This document shows, piece after piece, positions 55,752-64,000 of a stretch of 64,000 bases of DNA. The translations under genes were made by a program, and so were the position numbers. The stretch spans positions 124,001 to 188,000 of the forward strand of contig NZ_QJVC01000003.1 of the NCBI RefSeq assembly GCF_003219795.1, read 5' to 3'. Numbering within the stretch: the first letter of the stretch is position 1; each line of letters opens with the position of its first letter. Below the pieces are notes generated by a model. It was not told the DNA's origin and ran no database searches. It saw nothing but the letters and a program-made list of their open reading frames with translations. The DNA comes from Arthrobacter psychrolactophilus (GTDB lineage Bacteria > Actinomycetota > Actinomycetes > Actinomycetales > Micrococcaceae).

Positions 55752-58262
55752 CTACCGGTGCAGTAGATCATTGGCGCAACGCAGCACAGGTGCCGAGATC
55801 AGCGCAACGACGTCGAGCTCTGTGCCACGCACCAGGAAGGTGTGTTCTCCACCAGCGCTGAGCGTCACGAGCCCTGAATCCACGGACGCCGCAGCATCGA
55901 GGCGATCGGGGAACAGCGCGATGTCCTTCACGAGCGCCGAGGCACGTACCGTCACGGCAACGCCGTCGTCCGTGGCCGTGACCTGCGCCAGCAGTGCCTG
56001 TTCCGGAGCCACAAGTGCCAGCGCGGTGTCTTCCACGAAGTAGCCGAACGCCGGGGCAAGCTCGAGGGCAGCATCGAGCGCGCGCACCTCAAGATACTCC
56101 GCCGTAGCGTCGCCGGGACGGGCAATCGCTTCGGGCAGCTGGTAGGTGCCAGCACCGCGCGCCTCGACCGAAACGCTCACGACGTCCTCGGCCAAAACCT
56201 CCCCGGCCGTTGCCAGGCGCCGCAGCCGCAGCTCAGCTGTCAGCGGGACATCAGTATCGTTATGAAGCACGACAGCGAGTCCCCCCTCACGCGGTTGAAC
56301 GCTCGCCAAACGAGGTGTGTACGCATGCTTGAGCGCGTGCCACAGCGGTTTGCGAATGCCATGGCTGTCCACGGCAGCCCAGGACACCACGGGCCAGGAA
56401 TCGTTGAGCTGCCACATCACGGTGCCACGGTTCAGCGGGAACAGGCTCCGGAAGTGCTCGATGCCAAAGGTCAAGGCCCGGGCCTGGTTGAGCTGGGTGG
56501 CCCAGTGCCAGTCCTCGATCGATTCGGGCTGCGGCAGGTGATCGCCGAGGCCGCGCTCGAGCTTGAGATTGCCCTGATCAGCTTTCTGGTGAACTAGCAT
56601 CTGCTCGCCATACGGAGCCAGGGGCTCGTCGTGGACGACGCTCGTGAGCGTTGACCAGGCCGGCGGACCCTGGAAACCAAATTCCGAGGCAAAGCGCGGC
56701 TGGTAGGTGGCGTAGTGGCTGTAGTCCTTCTCGTTCCAGACGTCCCAGATGTGCGTGGTTCCATGGCGGGGATCGTTCGGGTGCATGTGGTCGCCATAGG
56801 AGAACGGGCTTCCGGCGGAGTAGCTTGTTCGCGCGTCCAGCTCGCTCACAATCTCGGGCAGGATCTGGCGGTAGTAGCCCTCGCCCCAGGTCCGGCCGGC
56901 CAGCGGCTCGCGCCAGCCCCACTCGACCCAGCCCCAAATGTTTTCATTACAGCCATTCCACAGGGCTAGGGACGCGTGCGTGCTCAATCGCGTCACGGCG
57001 TCACGGGCCTCGGCGATGACCTCTGAACGCATCGGGTCCTCTTCCGAGTACGCGGCGCAGGCAAAGAGGAAGTCCTGCCAGACCAGCAGCCCCTGCTCGT
57101 CGCAGAGCTCATAGAAGTCTTCCGACTCGTACATGCCGCCGCCCCAGACGCGCAGCAAGTTCATGCCGGACTCTGCGGCATCGCCGATCGAGGCGGCCAG
57201 ACTTTCACGCGTGATGCGGGTGACGAGGGCATCGTCCGGGATCCAGTTGGCGCCACGGATGTACACATCCACACCGTTGACGCGGAAGAGGAAGCTCGTG
57301 CCGTCGGCGTCAGCGTCGGTGCGTAATTCGATCGTGCGGAAGCCCACGCGCGAGTTCCAGCTATCGGTGCCGACACCCTTGAGTTCCACCTGCACCTCGT
57401 GCAGATTTTGCTCGCCGTAACCGCGTGGCCACCAGGCATCCACCTGCGGAAGTTCCAAGGTCAAGGAGGTGACGCCGTCGTCCGTGGAAACCGTGAGCGA
57501 CTCGCTCACCCCGGCCACGGAAATCGTCAGCTCGGCGGTGTCCTCGGAGGCGGTGCTGCCGTCCCATTCCAGCTCGATGTGGGCGTTGAGCAGACCCGTA
57601 CCGTGCTCATCGAGCGTGGCGAGCGGCCGCACCGAGGCAATGCGCGCCCCCGACCACGACTCGAGCCGGATCGGCTTCCAAATTCCGGCACCGGCAATGT
57701 CGATGCCCCAATCCCAACCAAAGTTGCACGCCATTTTGCGCACCGCGTTGAAGGGGTGGTGGTTGGTGTGCGGCCGCGCACCAATCAGCTCCTGCTGCTC
57801 ATGCGCGAACGTCACGGGCGCCCGGAAATCGATGATCAGCTCATTCTCGCCCGGCACCAGGAATTCCCGGACGTCGAAGCGGTACGAGCGGTGCTGATTC
57901 GCGGTGCTGGCCACGACCTTGCCGTTGAGGCGGATCGTGGCGGCAGTGTCGAGCCCCTCGGCCACCAGATCGTGCCTCGTCTGCGAGCCGCCGCCGAAGG
58001 TGAAAACGGTGCGGTACTGCCAATCCGTGAGCCCGATCCAGGCCAGCGCCGCCTCGTTATTGCCGTCGAAGGGGTCGGGAATGAGCCCGGCACGGAGTAG
58101 ATCGGTGTGGACTTCGCCAGGTACGACGGCGGAAATCGCCGCCGCGCCCAGCGTCGCCTCGGGTGGCAGTGGGGTGGTGGGACGGAGCTCCCATAGGGCC
58201 CCGCCGGCGCTCGTCAGGTCTGTTGTGGTTGTTGCGGACAGCAGATCGGTTGTGGTGCTCAC
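55752..58262 (-). CDS. Beta-mannosidase (GH2)
   Basis: An 836-residue GH2 enzyme. The acid/base Glu is in LALWNGCNENIWG (about 440) and the nucleophile in RFASEFGFQGPP (about 526). MACNFGWDWGIDI and the FHHPF-like NHHPFNAV segment mark the beta-mannosidase subgroup. No signal peptide, so it acts in the cytoplasm on imported oligosaccharides. Its ATG overlaps the ATPase gene stop by four bases. Confidence 0.92.
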   Translation of the reverse strand: MSTTTDLLSATTTTDLTSAGGALWELRPTTPLPPEATLGAAAISAVVPGEVHTDLLRAGLIPDPFDGNNEAALAWIGLTDWQYRTVFTFGGGSQTRHDLVAEGLDTAATIRLNGKVVASTANQHRSYRFDVREFLVPGENELIIDFRAPVTFAHEQQELIGARPHTNHHPFNAVRKMACNFGWDWGIDIAGAGIWKPIRLESWSGARIASVRPLATLDEHGTGLLNAHIELEWDGSTASEDTAELTISVAGVSESLTVSTDDGVTSLTLELPQVDAWWPRGYGEQNLHEVQVELKGVGTDSWNSRVGFRTIELRTDADADGTSFLFRVNGVDVYIRGANWIPDDALVTRITRESLAASIGDAAESGMNLLRVWGGGMYESEDFYELCDEQGLLVWQDFLFACAAYSEEDPMRSEVIAEARDAVTRLSTHASLALWNGCNENIWGWVEWGWREPLAGRTWGEGYYRQILPEIVSELDARTSYSAGSPFSYGDHMHPNDPRHGTTHIWDVWNEKDYSHYATYQPRFASEFGFQGPPAWSTLTSVVHDEPLAPYGEQMLVHQKADQGNLKLERGLGDHLPQPESIEDWHWATQLNQARALTFGIEHFRSLFPLNRGTVMWQLNDSWPVVSWAAVDSHGIRKPLWHALKHAYTPRLASVQPREGGLAVVLHNDTDVPLTAELRLRRLATAGEVLAEDVVSVSVEARGAGTYQLPEAIARPGDATAEYLEVRALDAALELAPAFGYFVEDTALALVAPEQALLAQVTATDDGVAVTVRASALVKDIALFPDRLDAAASVDSGLVTLSAGGEHTFLVRGTELDVVALISAPVLRCANDLLHR

Positions 58263-59050
58263 AGCGCAAGTCTCTTTTCCGGGTTAGGTGCCGCCTCGGC
58301 GAGCAGCTGGGTGTAGGGGTGTTGTGGGTTGAGAATGACCTCATCGGAGGGGCCTGCCTCGACGATTTCGCCCTGGTACATGACCAGGATTTCATCCGAG
58401 AAGTGCCGGGCCGTGGCGAGGTCGTGGGTGATGTAAAGGACGCCAAGGTTCTCGGCTCGTTGCAGGTCCGCTAAGAGGTTCAGCACGCCGAGCCTGATGG
58501 AGACATCGAGCATCGAGACCGGTTCGTCGGCGACGAGGATCCGTGGTTGCGGAGCCAGTGCCCGGGCGATCGCCACGCGTTGGCGCTGACCGCCGGACAT
58601 TTCGTGCGGGTGCTTGGCTGCCATCTCCGGATCCAGGCGAACCCGTGTGAGTAGCTCGGCCACGGCGACGTCTGTTTCCTCCGCGGTTTTTGCCTTGCCG
58701 TGCAGCTTCAGGGGTCGGGCCAGGTGATGTCCTACGGTGTGGAAGGGATTCAGGGAGGCGAAGGGGTCTTGGAAGACCATCTGCACATCGCGGCGGTACT
58801 GGCGAAGTCCGGCCCCGCGGTTCTGGACGGGGACGCCGTCGAACAGGATCTGCCCGGAGGTTGGCCGTTCCAGCTGCATGAGCAACTTGGCGATCGTGGA
58901 TTTACCACTGCCGCTCTGTCCCACAAGGGCTACCGTCTTGCCCGATTCAATCGCGAAACTGACATCCTTGACGGCCTTGAGCGTTCGCCCGTGCCAGCCG
59001 CCGCGGAGGCGATACTCCTTCACGACATTATGAAATTCCAGGGTGCTCAT
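58259..59050 (-). CDS. Oligosaccharide/oligopeptide-type ABC ATPase (DppF-like)
   Basis: A 263-residue ATPase with Walker A GQSGSGKST, Q-loop VFQDPFASLNPF, signature MSGGQRQRVAIARAL and Walker B ILVADEPVSMLDVS. It lacks the long C-terminal oligopeptide-transporter extension. Overlaps both neighbours by four bases. One of two ATPases of the importer. Confidence 0.92.
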   Translation of the reverse strand: MSTLEFHNVVKEYRLRGGWHGRTLKAVKDVSFAIESGKTVALVGQSGSGKSTIAKLLMQLERPTSGQILFDGVPVQNRGAGLRQYRRDVQMVFQDPFASLNPFHTVGHHLARPLKLHGKAKTAEETDVAVAELLTRVRLDPEMAAKHPHEMSGGQRQRVAIARALAPQPRILVADEPVSMLDVSIRLGVLNLLADLQRAENLGVLYITHDLATARHFSDEILVMYQGEIVEAGPSDEVILNPQHPYTQLLAEAAPNPEKRLAL

Positions 59051-59910
59051 GCCGATCCTTCCAAGGCGCGTCCGTGGCGGATGAAGTCTCCACGTTCGCC
59101 GGTCAGGCTGGGGAACGAATCCAGCAATGTGCGGGTGTAGGCGTGGGAGGGGTTGGTGTAGACCTGCCGGGCATCGCCCAGTTCCACGATTTCGCCTCCG
59201 CGCATGACGGCAATCCTGTCGCTGATTTCCAGCAGCAAGGGCAGGTCATGGGTAATGAAGATAACGGCAAAGCCGAGCTCCGCGCGGAGCCGGGTGATTT
59301 CGCGCAGGATCTCACGCTGCACCACCACATCGAGGGCTGTGGTGGGTTCGTCCATGATCATGATCTGAGGTTCCAGTGCCATCGCCATGGCAATCATGAC
59401 GCGCTGGCGCATGCCGCCGGAGAGTTCATGCGGGAAGGACCGAACGCGGTTGCGGTTGACGCCCACGCGTTCCAGCAGATCGCCACAGATTTGACGGCGT
59501 TCGGCCTTGCCCATGTCCGGCCGGTGGGTGGTGAAGATATCCTCCAGCTGGGCCTGAATATTTAGCACGGGATTCAAGGAGTTCATGGCACCTTGAAATA
59601 CCATGGAGATCTTGTCCCAGCGGAAGGCCCGCAGTGGCTCCCCGTTGAGATCACTGATGGCAATGTCGCTGCCGCCCTTGTCGTGGAAGGTCACGTGGCC
59701 GTTGACAATCCGAGCCGGTGGTTTGAGTAGCTTGTTGATGCCATAGGCCAGGGTGGTTTTACCGCAGCCGCTCTCGCCGGCCAGGCCAAGAATCTCGCCG
59801 CGGCCTAGGGCAAGGCTCACGTTCTTGACGGCGTGCACCGTGGTTTCGCCTTCATAATCGATACTGAGATTTTCAATCGACAGGACGGGTCCTGGATCCA
59901 ATGCATTCAT
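59047..59910 (-). CDS. Oligosaccharide/oligopeptide-type ABC ATPase (DppD-like)
   Basis: A 287-residue ATPase with Walker A GESGCGKTT, Q-loop VFQGAMNSLNPV, signature LSGGMRQRVMIAMAM and Walker B IMIMDEPTTALDVV. Four-base overlaps on each side show a tightly coupled operon. Confidence 0.92.
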   Translation of the reverse strand: MNALDPGPVLSIENLSIDYEGETTVHAVKNVSLALGRGEILGLAGESGCGKTTLAYGINKLLKPPARIVNGHVTFHDKGGSDIAISDLNGEPLRAFRWDKISMVFQGAMNSLNPVLNIQAQLEDIFTTHRPDMGKAERRQICGDLLERVGVNRNRVRSFPHELSGGMRQRVMIAMAMALEPQIMIMDEPTTALDVVVQREILREITRLRAELGFAVIFITHDLPLLLEISDRIAVMRGGEIVELGDARQVYTNPSHAYTRTLLDSFPSLTGERGDFIRHGRALEGSA

Positions 59911-60869
59911 GAGCTTGTCTTTTCAGTTCCGGGGACGGTCAGCTTCTTGGTACGAGGCGTATTCCAGCGCTTGCGCGCCGCCAGGGTCTGATCGCGCAGC
60001 TTGGGGTTGATGATCTCGTCGATCGAGAAGTTGATGAGGGACAGTGCCGCGCCGAAGACGGCGATGAGCAGTCCCGGCGGCACAAACCACCACCAGGCTC
60101 CGAGCCGCAGTGCCAGACCGTTCTGGGCGTAGAACAACATTGAACCCCACGTCCAAGTCCCGGAGGCGCCGAGTCCGATGAACGCCAGACCGGCCTCGCC
60201 CAGGATGGCGAAAATAACGGCAAAGACCATTTGTGAGGCCAGGATCGGCATGAGGTTAGGCAGAATCTCCACCATGAGAATGCGCCACGTCTTTTCTCCC
60301 GAGACGCGGGAGGCCGCGACATAGTCTCTGTTGCGCAGGCTCAAGGTGACGGCGCGCAGCACGCGTGCGCCGCCGGCCCAGCTCGTCAGGGCCAGGACTC
60401 CGGCGATCAGCAACAGTCCCTTGTCGGGGACGTAGCTGGAGATGACGATGACCAGAGGGAGCCCGGGGATCACGAGCATGACGTTGGTGATGAGGGAGAA
60501 GGTCTCGTCGGTCCAGCCTCCGATGTAGGCTCCGACGATGCCAAAGAACGCCGAGGCCACGATGGCCATGGCGCCTACCAAGACGCCGATCGTCAACGAT
60601 CCACGGGTGGCGTGGGCGAGCTGGGCCAGAACATCCTGGCCCGTTTGGGTAGTTCCCAGCAGCATTCCGTTTCCGGGGGCCGCGAGGGTGTCGTTGCTAA
60701 TAGCGTTGGGGTCCCCCAAGAACAAGGGTCCCAGGATGCCAAAGAGCGCAATGGCTCCGGCGATGATCAGGCCGGCCATCAGTTTGGCCGAGCGGGGGCG
60801 TCGCTGACGCTTCTTGGGCTGCACGGCTGCGGCAGCCGAGGCACGTGGTGCTTCAAGAGTCTGTTCCAT
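59907..60869 (-). CDS. ABC transporter permease (DppC-like)
   Basis: A 320-residue permease with five to six membrane helices after a basic N-terminus. The EAA loop is RNRDYVAASRVSGEKTWRILMVEILPNL. Start at the ATG at 60869 after AAGGA; the open frame extends 56 codons upstream into the DppB-like gene. Confidence 0.9.
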   Translation of the reverse strand: MEQTLEAPRASAAAAVQPKKRQRRPRSAKLMAGLIIAGAIALFGILGPLFLGDPNAISNDTLAAPGNGMLLGTTQTGQDVLAQLAHATRGSLTIGVLVGAMAIVASAFFGIVGAYIGGWTDETFSLITNVMLVIPGLPLVIVISSYVPDKGLLLIAGVLALTSWAGGARVLRAVTLSLRNRDYVAASRVSGEKTWRILMVEILPNLMPILASQMVFAVIFAILGEAGLAFIGLGASGTWTWGSMLFYAQNGLALRLGAWWWFVPPGLLIAVFGAALSLINFSIDEIINPKLRDQTLAARKRWNTPRTKKLTVPGTEKTSS

Positions 60870-60885
60870 CGTGTTCCTTCCGCCC

Positions 60886-61875
60886 TTAGGCACGCACGCG
60901 CGTGCGGGGATCGATGAGTGCATAGAGGAGATCAACGAGCAGGTTGGCACCGAGAACGGAGATCGTGATGACAAGGAAGATGCCTTGCATGAGTGCGTAA
61001 TCGTTGCTTTGCACCGCTGTGAGAAGTGCCGATCCAATGCCCGGGTAGGAAAACACCATCTCGGTCACGATGGATCCCGAGACGACAAAGCCAAGCGAGA
61101 TCGCGAATCCTGACAGGGACGGCAGGACGGCGTTGCGGGCTGCGTAGGCCGTCATGATGCGGCGAGGGTGGAGTCCCTTGGCCTCGGCGGTGACGATGTA
61201 GTCCTCGGAAAGGGTCGACACCATCATGTTGCGCATGCCCAACATCCAACCGCCGATGGAGGACAAGACAATCGTCAAGGCCGGCAAGGCGCCGTGGTAA
61301 ATGACGCTGGAGATAAAGGCCCAGCTCATGCCCGGCTGCACGGTGTAGACATCGTAGCCACCGCTGAGCGGGAACATCTGGATCCTGCTACCCAGGAAGT
61401 ACAGCAGCACCAGGGCCAGCCAGAAGTAGGGAACTGCCTGGAACATGGTGGTGACGGGAATGAAGTTATCCAGCCAGGAGCCGCGCTTCCAGCCGGCCAA
61501 CTGGCCCAGCAAGATGCCGACGATGAAGGAGATGACGGTCGCGACACCGATCAGACCTATCGTCCACGGCAGCGACTGGCCGATGATGTCGGTGACATTG
61601 GCGGGGAAATAGGTGACAGATACGCCCAGGTCTCCACGGAAAACGCTGCCTAGGTAGTTCAGGTACTGGATAAAGACTGGCTCGTCGGAGTTGGTGCCGA
61701 GCATCAGTTCCAAGGCATGCCGGGTGGACTCCGTGACGGGGCCCTTCGCGGATAGCTTGGAGATCAAGATGTCTACCGGATTACCCGGCATCCATCGAGG
61801 GAGGAAAAAGTTCAGTGTCAGAGCGGCCCAGAGAGCCACAACATAAAACACAATCTTCTGGAGATAAAACCGCAT
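60886..61875 (-). CDS. ABC transporter permease (DppB-like)
   Basis: A 329-residue permease with six membrane helices and the loop SEDYIVTAEAKGLHPRRIMTAYAARNAVLPS. The first helix and FFLPRWMPGNPVD match DppB-type proteins of sugar-oligomer importers. Confidence 0.92.
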   Translation of the reverse strand: MRFYLQKIVFYVVALWAALTLNFFLPRWMPGNPVDILISKLSAKGPVTESTRHALELMLGTNSDEPVFIQYLNYLGSVFRGDLGVSVTYFPANVTDIIGQSLPWTIGLIGVATVISFIVGILLGQLAGWKRGSWLDNFIPVTTMFQAVPYFWLALVLLYFLGSRIQMFPLSGGYDVYTVQPGMSWAFISSVIYHGALPALTIVLSSIGGWMLGMRNMMVSTLSEDYIVTAEAKGLHPRRIMTAYAARNAVLPSLSGFAISLGFVVSGSIVTEMVFSYPGIGSALLTAVQSNDYALMQGIFLVITISVLGANLLVDLLYALIDPRTRVRA

Positions 61876-61919
61876 GACTACTTAACCGTCCGTTCTGTTG
61901 CTCGGCACCAACACCATGG

Positions 61920-63623
61920 CTACTTACCGGCCGGGGTGAGTGACTTCAGAACAATGCCGTTGTCCCAGGACTTCCAGGAAGCCGGGAAGGCGTATTTGTT
62001 ATCGTTCGTGGGCCAGCCGGTGGCGCGGTCGGTGTTGAACTCGGACAGTGTCGAGTTGACGTAGATCGGGATGTACGGCAAATCGCGGACAACTTCCTTC
62101 TGAATGGCCGCGTAGGAGGCCTTCTGTGCAGCCTCGTCGGAGGTGGCCGCAGCCTTAGCCAGTTCGGCGTCGACAATCTTGTTTTGGTAGCGGGCGTAGT
62201 TACCGCCGGTGGAAGCGTCCTCGCCGACCTTTGCCGTCGTGGAGCTATTGAAGCGCGGCTGGTAGGTGTAGTACGGGTTATCCGAGGCGCCTAAGCCGAT
62301 GGAGTCCAGGGTCAATTCGAAGGTGCCCTTGGTCTGGTTGCCACTCCATTCGTTGTAGGAGAGCTGAACGGACTTGAGCTCGATGCCGGCTTCCTTGAGC
62401 TGGCTGGTCAAGACCTGAACGGCGGAGATGTAGTCGCTCCAACCGGCCACAACTTGAACCGTGAGGCTCACGCGCTGACCGTCCTTGGCGTAGATGCCGT
62501 CGCTGCCCTTGGCGTAGCCTGCGGCTTCGAGGATTCCGGTGGCCTTGGCCACGTCAGAGGTCTGCGGCACCTCGACGTCGCTCGGATTAGCAATCCACTT
62601 CTTGTCGCGCTCTGGCAGCAGCAGCGTCGGAGAGGCCGGGGCGGCAAAGTCGCCACCGGCTAGCTTGTTCAGTTGGGTACGATCCATGGCGGCGAAGATC
62701 GCCTGACGCACGGCCACGTCGGTCTGTGGGCCCTTGCAACCAAGTGCGGCATCCGAGCAGGTGAACAGGGACGTGGTCATGACGGGGGTGTTGACGTAGC
62801 TGAGGTTCTTCTGGGTACTGATCATTTCCTTCAGATTGGGCAAGAAGGAGCTCATCCAGTCCACCTTGCCAGCAATCAAGGCCGCGCTGGCAGCATCTGC
62901 GGTGGCGAGGGAGATGTACTGAACCGTATCGATTTCCGGCTTTCCGGCTTCCCAGTACGTGGGGTTCTTTTCTAGGACGTAGGACTGGGCGTTGAAGGAC
63001 TTCACCTTGTAGGCGCCGGTGCCGACGGGGTTTTCGTTGATGGTTGTGGTGGGGTCGGCAATCTTGGACCAGATGTGTTCCGGGACGATGGCCTGGTTAC
63101 CCAGGATCTGCGGTTCCTGCATGAAGGAGCTGGTGGCAAACTTCAGGACCGTGGTCTTGTCGTCCGTGGCGGTTGCCGTGGCATTGAGACCGCTCGTGTT
63201 CAAGGCGGGGTTGTCATGAATCATATTGAAGGTGAAGGCCACGTCCTTGGACGTCAGCGGTTCGCCGTCGTTCCACTTGACGCCCTCACGGTTGGTGATG
63301 GTCAGTTCGGTACCATCGGCGTTCCAGCTAAAGGCCGTAGCAAGGAGTGACTTCGGCTCGGATTCTGCTGCGAGGTTGTAGTAGTACAGGGGTTCATAAA
63401 TAACGCCCTGCGTGGGTTGCAACATCGTGGGAGAGAACGGGTTCCAGTTCTCCGAGATGGCGCCCGTTGCGCCGTTGAACACGGTAATGGCTGAGGCGCC
63501 CGCGTCGCCGGAATTGTTACTTCCGCCGGTTTCACTGCTGCATCCGGACAACGCCAGAATGCCGGCCGTCGCAGCTGCCACAACACTCATGGCAAGGCTG
63601 CGCTTTTTGAAATGAGACATCAT
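61920..63623 (-). CDS. ABC transporter substrate-binding lipoprotein (SBP_bac_5)
   Basis: A 567-residue extracellular binding protein. Lipobox ILALSGCSS places the lipidated Cys near residue 28. The mature part has VIYEPLYYYNLA, REGVKWNDGEPLTSKDVAFTFNMI and NPVGTGAYKVKSF, the DppA/OppA pattern. Linkage to a cytoplasmic beta-mannosidase suggests beta-mannosides or other beta-linked oligosaccharides as ligand rather than peptides, as known for Thermotoga cellobiose/mannobiose binding proteins; this is inference. A second ATG three bases in fits the GAAGGG site slightly better. Confidence 0.92.
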   Translation of the reverse strand: MMSHFKKRSLAMSVVAAATAGILALSGCSSETGGSNNSGDAGASAITVFNGATGAISENWNPFSPTMLQPTQGVIYEPLYYYNLAAESEPKSLLATAFSWNADGTELTITNREGVKWNDGEPLTSKDVAFTFNMIHDNPALNTSGLNATATATDDKTTVLKFATSSFMQEPQILGNQAIVPEHIWSKIADPTTTINENPVGTGAYKVKSFNAQSYVLEKNPTYWEAGKPEIDTVQYISLATADAASAALIAGKVDWMSSFLPNLKEMISTQKNLSYVNTPVMTTSLFTCSDAALGCKGPQTDVAVRQAIFAAMDRTQLNKLAGGDFAAPASPTLLLPERDKKWIANPSDVEVPQTSDVAKATGILEAAGYAKGSDGIYAKDGQRVSLTVQVVAGWSDYISAVQVLTSQLKEAGIELKSVQLSYNEWSGNQTKGTFELTLDSIGLGASDNPYYTYQPRFNSSTTAKVGEDASTGGNYARYQNKIVDAELAKAAATSDEAAQKASYAAIQKEVVRDLPYIPIYVNSTLSEFNTDRATGWPTNDNKYAFPASWKSWDNGIVLKSLTPAGK

Positions 63624-63714
63624 TGACCCTTCAATAGCGATTCACAGCACATCTGAGCCAAGATAAGCCACGGCGCTGTGTGCGCTCTAAAGAACGCCTA
63701 GAGACTTTTATAGG

Positions 63715-63730
63715 AGACTTAATTAAGTCT
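63715..63730. promoter_or_regulatory. Operator-like palindrome AGACTTAATTAAGTCT
   Basis: A perfect 16-base palindrome 92 bases upstream of the mannoside operon. A half-site AGACTTTTA lies at 63702. No dedicated DNA-binding regulator is encoded in the operon, so the binder is unknown. Confidence 0.7.
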
Positions 63731-63955
63731 GTCAATAATGTTGAGTCGAAAATGCCTCACCTCCCCCAATGAGTCCAAATGTGACGCGGGCCACTAATTC
63801 GGGCTGAGCTTGGCTTCGGCGATGAAAGCCAGGCTCACTTCGAAACCTTCAGCACCGGCTACGGAACAATGCCCCACGCCCGCTGTTCGCGCGAACACGC
63901 CGGATAGACCCAGCGCAGGGACTGATCCGGCTGCCTTCCGGCATTAAATACCAAA
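63731..63955. other. Intergenic region before the mannoside operon
   Basis: No gene is supported in 63624-63955 (332 bases). Besides the palindrome at 63715 there is a stem GAGCTTGGCTT/AAGCCAGGCTC at about 63808-63838 without a T-tract. Confidence 0.4.
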
Positions 63956-64000
63956 CTAGTGCGAGCCCAGTTGCGCTTCATGCAATTGCGCGTAGCGCCC
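63956..64000 (-). CDS. C-terminal tail of an ABC exporter, cut by window edge
   Basis: Fourteen codons and a TAG stop read GRYAQLHEAQLGSH on the minus strand. This matches the end of MsbA-type half-transporters such as the one at 8566, which ends GRYAELHDTQF. The rest lies outside the window. Confidence 0.6.
   Translation of the reverse strand, partial: GRYAQLHEAQLGSH

Overview
The window is chromosomal DNA of a high-GC actinobacterium, most likely of the Micrococcaceae (Arthrobacter group). The evidence is the GC-rich codon use, frequent GTG and TTG starts, an IdeR/DtxR regulator, c-di-AMP riboswitches in front of cell-wall hydrolases, a serC - DUF3027 - cold-shock gene order that resembles the mycobacterial one, a GroEL without GroES under CIRCE control, and LytR_C, DUF3263 and WXG100 proteins. 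The genus call is inference. I see no phage, insertion sequence, CRISPR array, plasmid functions or rRNA. The only RNA gene is tRNA-Arg(CCT); the other RNA elements are two c-di-AMP riboswitches and two BglG-type antiterminator sites.

Layout. 1-8.6 kb: a PcrA/UvrD helicase cut by the left edge, an inositol-monophosphatase-family enzyme, a membrane protein, tRNA-Arg and an EamA/RarD-type transporter. Next comes a compact module: a divergently read NrtR-like Nudix regulator, paired palindromic operators, a soluble SPFH protein and a divergent NAD-kinase-like protein. YnfA and a small Nudix hydrolase follow. 8.6-14.8 kb: an ABC exporter, a cystine-type ABC importer (binding protein, permease, ATPase), a protein weakly resembling EspG, and two overlapping small lipoprotein frames. 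14.8-20.6 kb: a molybdenum block (fdhD, FdhF/YdeP-type oxidoreductase, moeA, DUF6457, mobA). 20.6-23.8 kb: NlpC/P60 and M23 hydrolases, each behind its own c-di-AMP riboswitch, then an IdeR-type regulator.

23.9-38.3 kb is mostly core: serC, DUF3027, cold-shock protein, a methyltransferase, a sugar isomerase, a PhoP-like two-component system, a WXG100 protein, an RNase HI-DUF4440 fusion, groEL with two CIRCE elements, a TM2 protein, LytR_C and DUF3263 proteins, ung and a siderophore-interacting protein. 38.3-47.2 kb: a ThrE-type exporter, a FemAB-type ligase, an aldehyde dehydrogenase / CoA-transferase / enoyl-CoA hydratase catabolic group, an ArsR-SRPBCC pair and a DUF2975-HTH pair.

47.2-63.6 kb is devoted to sugars. 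ptsI-ptsH and a beta-glucoside operon (EIIBCA, 6-phospho-beta-glucosidase, BglG antiterminator) each carry a ribonucleic antiterminator overlapping a leader terminator, so one antiterminator could control both the transporter and the general PTS phosphorelay. Beyond lies an oligosaccharide-type ABC importer operon ending in a GH2 beta-mannosidase and a LacI-type protein with no DNA-binding domain. The right edge holds the last codons of an ABC exporter. Intergenic spaces carry several families of small palindromic repeats.
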